Shown: piece after piece, positions 48,801-60,800 of the stretch
Layout: each line of letters begins with the position of its first letter
How positions within the stretch are numbered: position 1 is the first letter of the stretch
From: Varanus komodoensis
Taxonomy: Eukaryota; Chordata; Lepidosauria; Squamata; Varanidae
NCBI RefSeq assembly: GCF_004798865.1
Contig: NW_025335505.1
Location: forward strand, 15,116,354-15,180,353
Direction: 5' to 3'
DNA length: 64,000 nt
Program-made: the position numbers and the translations under genes
The notes under the pieces: generated by a model
The model's database searches: none
The model's input: only the letters and a program-made list of their open reading frames with translations
What the model was told of the DNA's origin: nothing

Positions 48801-51800
48801 ACATTTTATGGCTCTCAGTACAGAAGAAGTTCCATTCCTTGGATTTACATTCTGACCCTAAGCAAGGCAAGTGAGCTCAAGATACTTACTACCTAATAAG
48901 TAAGTATAAGCATGCGTAGGATCCCAGACCTATTGGATTCTACTGGTTTATTGGTTCCTACTTTCCCATCAATATCTAAAGGCCTGTGCAGAGGTTTCTG
49001 ACCTCTTACCAGGCACCCAACAAGTAGTACCTAGCCTCATGGCCAGTGTCTGCAGCCTGACAGGCTTCCAAGCCAACAAAATTGGGAAGGGCAGGATACC
49101 TGGCAAGATGCACATGCTTTGCCTTGCTTGTAGCCTGTTATCCCAGCAGAAATTAGCAATGCCTGATGTGGGGCAGGGATAAAAGAGAGTGAAAGGGGAA
49201 TTAGGGAGATGGAGGAAAAGGCAGCGGAAGGACACACAGGAGAAAGTAGAACAGTCAGCATGATTGAGATCCAGGGTGTGTGGGGAGGAAGGGCAAAGGA
49301 TGGGACAGGGGAAAGACCAGGAACCAGTGTACACACTACTTTTGCCTGGGACACAAAGTCAGCTTACAGATTGAGTAAGTCTGCCTCCTTGGGGGAAAGA
49401 AAGCCTTTGTTTGCATTCTTTATTGGCAGCCCTGAGCTGGACTGAATAGGCAACTTGCTAGTTCTGTTTCAGAGAATAGAGATTTGGAGATTGAAAAGAA
49501 TTGTGTTAAATACAAACTGCCACGAGGGATTGTTGGGGAAGGAAGCAGCAGCCTTGGGCTTATCAAGGCTATTCATTCAGGGGTTTCTACAGCCAATGGT
49601 TTCCTGGAGAGGAGATCATTCAATGATGCATATACTCAAGTATGTTACTGTCTGTGGAGATTAATTCCCTTTTTGGTTGACTTTTGGCAAATGTAACTAG
49701 AAAAGCCTTCAATAAAATGAATTCAAATACCTTTTGACTGCAATCCCACTGATGGAAGCAATAAAGAGAGTGGGAGGAGGTGTTCCCCTTTCTGCAAATG
49801 AATGGTCTGTGACAAGTATATTGTATATACTCTTATATTTTGTTTGGATATGGTGTGTCTTGAACTTTCTTTGATATTTACCTCTCTTTCTTTTAGAAGG
49901 TAATGCTGCCACCAGAAATTTAATTCCAATCACTAATTAACCTCTCCCTCAATATTGTGCCTGTGCTATAAGGCTACTTTGTTGGACTATGTGGTCCTGA
50001 GGATAAGACTCTGACAGTCAAATAGCCTAATGACTCTGGGGTTAACAATAAAATAAAATAAAATTTTATTTGTACAAGAAGCATATTGTATGTTCAGTTA
50101 CTTATTTTCTTAGATATTCAGTTACTTATTTCCTTAGAGAGTAGAGTAAGGTATAAATAACCACTTCTGACTGAGGCATATCACTCTTTCCCTTCATCGG
50201 TCTCACACAGATCCTCCTTCCTCACCTGTACTCAGGTTTCTCGTCAGCTTCTATCACTCACAGCCATATAATATTTGACGTTAGGTTTTGACTCTTCCTG
50301 ATCCCTAACATGTTATTTAAGAATTCTATTCCTTCCCATTCCTTATGAATCCTAAATGCCTTCCAGAGCTCCTGTAGGATTCTAAAGAGAAGGCATCCTC
50401 TTCAGATTCTTCAGACTTCTTGACTGATTCCAACCAGCTGCAACTGCTGACAGACAGTAACTGACTGTCTGAAAGCATCTATTTCTCTCTCTTCACACAC
50501 TTCCAAGCTCTGCCCATAGATTCTCAGTTACCAATCACCACCTTACTCTGAAACTTACCAACATTTACCAACATTTAAAGGAACACACATATAACACTTG
50601 AAATCTTTACAAGGTCTTAATTTAGTTCAAGAGGTTTCATTTTGTTTGCACATACAGAATAACTCATCAACTTACCTTGTATGCTCAGCAGAAATATTTT
50701 TATCATCAATAATTGCAACAGCTACTAGTTTTCCTAAAACAAAGAACCAAATGCAGCTAAATGAAACATCTATCTTAGATTTTGTATTCTTCAACCTGCA
50801 AAGGCACATAACAAACACCTCACTGTTTAACCAATCCATGCTTTATCATTTATTATGCTATTAGAAAATCAAATGAATATTAAAGCCCAGCTCATCCCAA
50901 GCCACTAAACACTTTCTTAAATAAGCAGGTCTTGTAGAAGCAGCAAAACTCTGAAAAATGATAATTTGAAGTCATATAGTTTAGGAAATCCCCATTACCA
51001 TGAGTAACTTTCTTTTTAAGGCACCTTGTTTGTATTTTATACAATACTGATTTTTGTTCTCAATATGGGCTGATATATCTGTCCAGTAAAAGAACATGCT
51101 ACAGATATCTTGGGATGGTACCATACAGTTTGAAGATTTCATTCTTGAAATTGATTTCCCATTTAAAGGTAGCATGCCTACTTGGAGATTGATTGATTGA
51201 TTGATTGGCCTAGCATTTCAGATATCCAAAAGAAAGGAATTTTGGAATGTCCTGGCAATTTCTTATTATTAAGTAATGATATGGATGTTTAGTATTCTTG
51301 CAACAGAATTGGTAGAACTGAAAGTCTATGGGTGGAAAACACATGTTAACCAATGTTTTCTAAGGATTCCAAAAATTGCGTCTGACTTAAGATACAGAAA
51401 TGTTACACAACATATGATAAAAGTCTGAAGGAAATGCATACCTGTGTCTCCAAGTTCATAAAGTGTAAATCCATCTACAGTAAGGTACCCCTGATATCTC
51501 TCTCTGTTTATCCAAGATGACAAATCACCATCTTCATATTCTTTAAAAAATGCAGAAAAAGAGGCAGGGGAAAATGTTATCAGAAGTTCATACTGACAAA
51601 TGTCTTCTAGTCCCATAATTGCATATAATAACAACAAACTTAATCTCCAGGTGACAACTCATATATAGCTAAACAGCAGCATCCACCAACAAAAGTGATG
51701 TGTCAGCAGGCTTATGGAAATTATGAGGCTTCAAGAAGTATAAAAATAGAAACAAAACAAAAACCTCTTCAGAAACAGAAAAGTGTAAGGGGATGGTGGA

Positions 51801-54800
51801 CCCCAAACAGCTTAATGAGGACTGAAGATGCCCAGTAGCCATGGAATCAACTGGAAAGGGAAACTGGGAAGGAGGAATGGAATTAACTGGATGGAAGTAG
51901 CTTGTAAAGTGCATGCCCAGTAGGCTTCAAAACTATCAGTGATTAGCTGGCAAGCAAGCATTAAAGCCAGCTGAGATAGAAGGCAAGGGCCATAGAGGCA
52001 GAAAGGAAGAGGCCAGAAGATATGCAATTATATCCCTGCATCTCTTCCTCTTGTGTCTTTTGGCTCTGTTTGTCTCTTACTCTTTTTGCCCCTGAAAGAG
52101 ACAAACAGAAGGAGATGGAGGAAACAGATAAATCTGAAAAGAGATTGTGAGAATGAGAGAGAAAGAAGGGGGAGCTCATTCTCAGATTTGAACTGAGAGT
52201 ATTTTAAAATATCCCTAGTAATAGGAGTGAAAGTTCCCATAGAAATCAACAGAAAATGTAGGATACTCATGTTGCCAAGGCTAAGAAAAAAAATCCCTAC
52301 TGAAAACAAAGAGATAATTTCCCACCCTTTCAAACACACTTGTAATATGAAACATGTTAAAATACTAATGAACATTCTAAAGAAAATGCAGTTCACTGAT
52401 TTCATACTGAAGCTTGGAAGAGGCTGTAGCTGGGAAGTATGGTTTATGACAGCCCTATAGTATAGTTCACACCAATTAAGCCCTCTACAACATTGCCTAG
52501 AGGTAGCAGAGACCTGTTCAAGTCAGGTCTCTGCTGAGAGAAAAATATATAGTTCCTGTTATACTGTTGCAGATGGCACTAAGAATAGCTTACTACCATG
52601 CTTCACCGTAGTCCATTGCTAATATTGTAGGTCAAAGCTGGATCTCCAAAACACCTCCACAGCTTAAGGTCACTCTACTTAAATTGTCCCCAAAACATCA
52701 TTTGCAGCCAAACTCAGCACTCACCTGCACAGAGAACTGCTTTGCCCTACTGACCTGCACACCATCTAGTCGCACTTTTTAACAACATGTTTTCTGCACT
52801 GAAATATCATTTCAACTAAGAACAGGAAATCCTGACCCTGGTGCTATCTCGTTTTTTTCCCCAGTCCCATTACCAATAGGCTCAAATAATACTCATGTGC
52901 AATGTTATACTGCAACATTTTCTTCAGGGACTTATTTATAACAATACAATTGCATGTTCTCATGAATGTAAAAGCGGTGTGAATAATATCACACTTTGTT
53001 TTATTTGATTTATGTGCTATCATATCCATAAGGCTGTCTGGGCAGTTTACAATATAGTCAATATTGCTCTGTTCTTATCCTTAAAAGACATGCCATACTG
53101 CTGTTTTTAAAAATCACTTTCAGTCCTAATTATTTTACACAACAGGTTTTTTAAGGTAGTTGCTTGTTGAGGAAACAATGCTCAGGTGTGAGTGGAAGTC
53201 AGAATAACTAATAATTTGTGGTTCTACATGGTTCATTGCACCCATACACATAATCACTTTTTAAGCAAATTAAGATACAACTAATCTAGCTATCTGTAGC
53301 TCTCTGAAGGATTACAGGCATCTTATGGAGGAAAGAAAATGTGTGGAGGTAACAGTCACCCCTGTACTCACTGCTCCCAGCAAAACACTTAAACTGCTGA
53401 TTTCAGCTCAGTGGAGAATTTTGGACTAGGAGGGAAGAAGGCTCTTCCTTTCTTGAAAACGCTCATGCCTGTAGCCTAAATCATGTCTCCAGGTTACTTT
53501 TGCGACACCAGAGACATAACCAATACAATTCTTTCAGTGCTGGCTGTGGAGAGACAGGAGTATTTCAAGCATGCAGAACCAGCTACAAGATTGGATATTT
53601 TCTGACCTTGTAAATGTGGGTCTCTGAAAAATCCTATGGATGGTTAGATACTGTCTTGTGGCCACAGGATTGTGCTGTTAATAATGGTAAGGTCTAGCTA
53701 GCTTGCATGAATCACTTAATAATCAATAAATAATATACTTTAAGTCCAACAAAACATGTTGCACAAGTGGTATTTCCAGAAAACCTGTTTGTATGGTGAT
53801 ACCAGGAACAACCTAATTTGAAGTGCCATCTACTTGTTTGTAAGGTATGTTTGCCTCATGTGGCAATCCGAATTTGAGCCAGCATGCTTCCATTTTTTCA
53901 ATGTATAACTATAAAAGGATAGTGCGTTGCCAAGTACACATCTTGCTATCCCTTTTAAGTAAAAAAGGACAACACTGAGATTTGGGCTAAGGGATGGCTA
54001 CAATCTTTGAAATGCAGAGAAATTAATCCTATGCTTATTAGTGGTATATGAAAGTACCTTTGATCTCATACGTACATGAACTTACAATAATGGATGTGTG
54101 ATGAATCTATTTGGGAATGGGAATCTGTAAGATTCCCTGGGCTCAGATCGTTGGACTTTAGTCCACTTTGCAGTGGCCCAGAGTCCCAATTCCTGCTATG
54201 TGTATCCAGCATTTGCAAGGCACTTGTCAGGAATCTAGCCCCATGTGCTGGATAAGCAGCATCCCCCTTATATAACATGTATAGCAGCTGTCTGGACTGC
54301 TGCATCTGATGTAGAAGAAGGGAGGTTGTACAGGGCTCAGCAGGAATGAAGACCCACTGCTGTATCTGATGCAAAAGACTGCTGCCAGCTGCACAATCTT
54401 TGTTCCATGAATGTTCATGGTCTTCCCTCTTGGCTTGGCTCACTTTGCAAGACTAGGCCAAGCACAAGAGGTTCTCTGCTAATACTAGACAGAGGGTTTC
54501 CCCCAACCCTACTTACCATCATATACAAAATAAGTTCCATCTTTGAAGACCAGAACAGCTGGCATCTCTGGGAGTGTCACATGCTGAAAATGCAATATAG
54601 AAAAAAAAGGATTTAAAATACTTTAATGGCACATGAAACAAACCTGTGAAATTTCAACTTGTTGATCTTCTCTGAGAAGGAAAATGTGTCAATATTTTAA
54701 TTTTTTTTTTTGTTTTGTTCTTTTTACCCCTTGATGAGTTTGGTCACTGTGATGTCTTAGAAACATCTATAAAATACACTGAAGATGCTAAAGTAAACAA

Positions 54801-57800
54801 GTGTGTGAAGGTGCAAAATAGCTATTGCATATCTTGCTTTCTACCAAAGATTCTTCCTTTGTGTCTTTCTGTTGTCAGGTGAAATTTTTAACAAAATTAT
54901 CTGGACAGACTTTTGACAAGTTGTGCTGACTTTTCCATGTCAACCTGAAAGCCTGGAGAGGCACTACCAAGTCAGTGCTGATAATACTACATTAAATGGC
55001 CCCAAACTCCTTCTCCTGGTTGTCAAGGTTTTGGACTCTGAGGATAACAAGAAAAGTAACACAAAGAGGAACAGATCCCAAGACAACACAGAGATAGGAT
55101 AATCCCTTGAGTAAATTAAAACAGCTTCATAGCATTAAACCCAAAGGTATATTAGAGTCACTAAAAATACTTATTTAGTTGCTAAGGAATTATCCCCTTC
55201 ATGGATCACTGCCTTGTTGTGGCGAAGGGGCTTGCGTACCTCAGTAAAGCTATGAGCTGTGCTGTGCTGTGCAGGGCCACCCAATACAGACAGGTCTTAG
55301 CAGAGAGCTCTGACAAAATGTGATCCACTGGAAAAGGAAATGGCAACCCACTCCAGTATCTTTGCCATGAAAACCCCATACAGCCCCTCAGGTCAGAAGG
55401 TATCCAATATGCTACTGGGAAAGAAAAGAGGGCTAGTACTAGTAGCACCAGAAAGAATGAAGCGACTTGGCCTTGGAGTACAAAATGAAGCAGGGCACAG
55501 GCTGGTAGAATTTTGTCAAGAGAATGCGATGGTCATAGTAAACACTCTTTTCCAACAACCCAAGAGACGACTCTACACATGGACATCACCAGACGGTCAA
55601 CACAGAAATCAGATTGACTATGTGCTCTGCAGCCAAAGATGGAGAAGCTCTACCCAGTCAGTAAAAACTAGACCAGGAGCTGACTGTGGCTCAGATCATG
55701 AGCTTCTGGTTGCAAAATTTAGGCTTACATTGAAGAAAGTAGGGAAAAGCACTAGGCCACTCAGGTATGACCTAAATCATATCCCTGATGAATATACAGT
55801 AGAGGTGACAAATAGATTTAAGGAATTAGATCTGATAGACAGAGTGCCTGAAGAACTATGGATGGAGGTTCGCAACATTGTACAAGAGATAGCAACTAAA
55901 ATCATCCCTAAGAAAAATAAATGCAAGAAAGCAAAATGGCTGTCTGAGGAAGCTTTACAAATAGCTGAGGAAAGAAGGGATCCGAAAGGCAAGGGAGAAA
56001 GAGAAAGATACACCCAATTGAATGCAGAATTCCAGAGAATAGCTACAAGAGATAAGAATGCCTTCTTAAATGATCAGTGCAAAGAAATAGAAGAAAACAA
56101 TAGAGTAGAGAGGACCAGAGATCTCTTCAAGAAAATTGGAGATATGAAGGGAGCGTTTCATGCAAAAATAGACATGATAAAGGACCAAAATGACAGGGAC
56201 CTAACAGAGACAGAAGAGATTAAGAAGAGGTGGCAAGATTACACAGAAGAACTATACAAGAAAGAGCTTAACGTCCCTGATAAGCACAATGGGGTGGTCA
56301 CTGACCTCGAGCCAGACATCCTGGAATGTGAAGTCAAAGGGCCTTAGGAAGTCTGAGCAACAACAAAGCTAGTGGAGGTGACAGTATTCCAGCTGAGCTA
56401 TTCAAAATCTGATTCAAAATTTGATTCAAATTTTGATTTTGATTCAAAATCAAAAGACGATGGAGTAAGAGTGCTACACTCAATATGCCAGCAAATTTGG
56501 AAAACTCAACAGTGGCCACAGGATTGGAAAAGGTCACCTTACATTCCAATTTCAAATAAGGGCAATCCCAAAGAATGTTCAAACTACCGCACCATTGCAC
56601 TCATTTCACATGCTAGCAAAGTGATGCTCAAAATCCTACAAGCTAGGCTCCAGTAGTATGTGGACTGAGAACTACCAGAAGTACAGGCAGAATTTCAGAG
56701 AGACAGAGGAAATAGAGATCAAATTGCCAACATATGCTGGATCATGGAGAAAGCTAGGGAGTTCCAGAAAAACATCTACTTCTGCTTCATTGACTATGCT
56801 AAAGCCTTTGATTGTGTGGATCACAACAAATTGTGGCAAGTTCTTAAAGAGATGGGAGTACCAGACCATTTGTCTCTTGAGAAACCTATATGCGGGTCAA
56901 GAACTGGACATGGAACCACTGATTGGTTCAAAATTGAGAAAGGAGAAACCCTATTTAACTTATATGCAGAGCACATCATGAGAAAGGCAGGGCTAAATGA
57001 ATCACCAGTTGGAATTAAGATTGCTGGGAGAAAGATCAACCACCTCAGATATGCAGATGATACCACTCTCATGGCAGAAAGTGAAGAGGAACGAAAGAGC
57101 CTCTTGATGTGGGTTCAAGTCAAAAGTTGGCTTGAAACTCAACATTACGAAAACTATGATCATGGCATCCGGTCCTCTCACTTCCTGGCGAATAGATGGG
57201 GAAGAAATGGAGGTAGTGACAGATTTTATTTTCCTGGGCTCCAGAATCACTGCAGACGGCGACGGCAGCCAAGAAATTAAAGGACGTTAGCTCCTGGGGA
57301 GGAAAGCTATGGCAAATCTAGACAGCATACTAAAAGCAGAGACATCACCCTGCCAACAAAAGTGTGTACAGTCAAGGCTATGGTTTTCCCAGTTGCAATG
57401 TATGGCTGTGAAAGCTGGATCATAAGGAAGGCTGAGCACCGAAGGATTGAGGCCTTTGAATTGTGGTGCTGGAGGAGACTCCTGCAAGTCCCTTGGACCG
57501 CAAGGTGATCAAACCGGTCAGTCCTAGAGGAGATCAACCCTGACTGCTCTTTAGAAGGCCAGATCCTGAAGATGAAACCCAAACACTTTGGCCACCTAAT
57601 GAGAAGGAAGGACTCCCTGGAGAAGAACCTAATGCTGGGAACAACAGATGGCAAAAGAAGAAGGGGACGGCAGAGGATAGGTGGCTGGATGGAGTCACTG
57701 AAGCAGTTGGTGTGAGCTTAAGTGGACTCCAGGGGATGGTGGAGGACAGGAAGGCCTGGAGGAATGTTGTCCATGGGGTCGCGATGGGTCAGACATGACT

Positions 57801-60800
57801 TCGTGACTAACAACAACAACAAATTTATTTAAAACTTTTATATGCCATCTTTTCTGTATGACATCTCAGGATGGCTTACAATCAATTAGAAATAATTAAA
57901 ATGTGCTATAAAAGAATAAATGTAAAATGAACTCTTTCTGACTTTGTCTTAGTTACTTGTCTATGGTTGAACTATTTTTGTTTGTTTTTAGCTGATACTA
58001 GAACAAAGCCTAGCAACATTGTAGCCATGTTCATAAAAGGATGGAACTCTTGCAATAAATCAACTGCATCAAAACAAACAGCCAATATATCTATTGGTAA
58101 CATTTAATCAGCTCTTAACAATGCTGTAGTTGGGTTCTTTCTTTTGTAAAGTAACATGAAGAAAACAGAGTTGTGATATACACCTTAATAGGAATCAGTA
58201 TAACGCTTTCAATGATGTAGTGGTTAAGTGTGTTACTGGGACTCAGGAGGTCTGGGTTCTATTCCCCACTCAGTCACAGAGACAACTAGGTGACTTTGAG
58301 CCAGTTACAGAATCTGAGCACAACCTATTTCACATGGTTGTTTTTGTGGGCATAGGATTGAGAGGAGCAGGAGAATTATGTAAGATGCATTGAATTCCTT
58401 AAATGGAAAAAAGTGGAATATAAATATAAAAAAGAGTAAATAAATATACCTCAGGTAGTATCTCTTCTGATGCAGAAAAAAAGTATGTATAAACAATTAG
58501 TTCGGAAGCAACTTCTATGTATTTTTCCTGTGAAGATACAAATAGGTATTTTAAAACATTGTCTCAGTCTTCATATATCTGCAGAAAAATGACTTTTTAA
58601 CACAGTATTCACACTGAAATGTTCATTAGCACTTAAAGGGAAGGTTTCCCAGGGTGTGGGATGGGGAAAAGATATTCACAATGATCATACAATTTGCCTG
58701 GAAATTATACAAATGTCTAAATCATAATAACATATTTTCTGCAGGGTTAAATGGCAGACCATACACATTTTTGCCTATCCTTTGCTCCAGTGTATTTTGT
58801 TAAAGAAATACATTGTACTACTGCTTCTCTCTTTTGCTATTTGTACTTTTCTGTGTTTCAACATTATCATAGTGCACTAATAAAAATTACTACTGACAGT
58901 TTTCCCCCACTCCAAACTGTCACAAATACCTCATTCACCACAAACACACGCTTATTTTTCAGATGTTATCCAATCTTCATAACTTATATTGTGCTTCAGG
59001 TGGTAATACCCACCCATGACCATCCAGCAGTGGATGATCTGAAAGAACAGTTTCCTCCTGACCCTTTAAACACAGCTCCCAAATCTGTTCTGAAAAGTTG
59101 GGGGACCCTTCAGAGAAGGCAGCTATGAAGGAGAGAAGAGCAAGAGGAAGTACACTCTTGCAACTTTGGATTAGGTCAATATTTCAAATCACAATCTGGC
59201 AAAGCAATTTTGCCAAGATATTAAATAACTTTGCAGAACCCTTAAAATGTATATAGTTATTTTATACTCTTAGTACAATATACAGGGCTGAGATGCTTTC
59301 TACTAGAGCATACTTTTGTAATGAGCAAGATTTTTTTTTAAAAGGGATCCTTCTATTTTGCAAAGTTGCAAACCTTTAATGGAGATTCCCCACCAACGTA
59401 CAGAAAAAATACACGATGTCTCTTTTGCACATGCTCAAACATCTGCTGGCTAGGGAGGGGTCGGATAATAGGTCTGAAGGACAGAAGGGGAAAACAGATC
59501 AACATGAGCAAGAAACAAAGAGAAACAAAACAGTTTGTTCTAACTTCCAATTTTGATTTACTTGAACGGATGGGATGTTTTAATAATCCTGTGTGCATAC
59601 GTTTAAAGCTGAACCAAGTACTTAGCAGACAAAGTAAAGCTCAGGCACACCAGCTAGTCTATTCTAAGCTTTTAACTGCTGTTGAAGTTCCAACCATACA
59701 AACATTGAAAAAATTCATTTTTATTTTTAATTAAATGATTAACTTTTAGGTGTCAGATGACAATGCTGAAGAATAATAATGTAAGTTCTTGATTATCAGC
59801 AGAATGTATGAAAAGCATTAGTATACTTTTGCCTTCAACATAAAGCTTTCTTTTAAACATTAAAAGGAAAAACCTTGCTACAAGTCGTTAGTGAGTATTG
59901 CATCATCCTGTTTGAACTTAGCAGCTCAGCAATTATGCTCTACAGTTGCATCATTAATAGAGACATATAGAAAGTGTCAAAGATTTAATTAAAGATGCTG
60001 AATTACAGTTTCATCATGCACTCAGATGCATTTTGCCCCATTTTTTTCTCCTAGGGGAGCTGTATTGTTAAAAAAAAAAATGGTCTCTGTATACCAGCTA
60101 CGGAGAAAAACAGGCAGGATGGTGCTATTGCACCCTTGTCCAATTTGTAGTTTTCTTAAAGGAAGCTGGTTGGACACTGGGTGAACAAATGCTGTACTAG
60201 ATAGTCCTCTGGCCTGTTTCAGTATGACTTCTCTTATGTCTTTAGTTTTTGAACTCTTCTAGTAATTGACATTAAAAAAGATATAATAATAACAGTTCTG
60301 TTTAAACACGACATTAAATTGCTTTACATAATTCTTTCACAACTAATGGAAGTGTACTCAAAGATACTTTACAACTGGAAAATACTAATGTTATTTTACA
60401 TGAGAAACATAATTAAAAAAACAAATTGTTTTTTTTTAAATAGTTTGCTTCAAATAACCAAAAAGACTCATGCTGGGTAATTAGATGCTATATTTAAGTT
60501 TTTCAATCTGCAAGTTTGTTTTAATTATGACTAAACCAAAGACGATTGGTCTAGAAAAATGTTATTAGCAGAATACTGTTAGAAGCATCACTTTATCAAC
60601 AATTATTTATGCACAGGCTTAACTGAAAACCACTTTAAATGACAACAGCAAACAAGGTTGTTTTCCCCTTCCTTTCTGACAACATAAGAAGGGACTGACC
60701 TTAGAATGATAGGTACATACATTAGTAATATAATAGTCAAGGCACATTGGGTATCAAATTCTTACATTTAACCATAGTTGCCATCAAGTCCACAGAATTA

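Noticed and set aside
55340-56347. 335-codon open frame as a host gene
   Set aside because: It is the endonuclease and linker part of a BovB LINE.
58207-58290. tRNA gene
   Set aside because: Has A- and B-like boxes but no cloverleaf with an acceptor stem; it is the head of a SINE.
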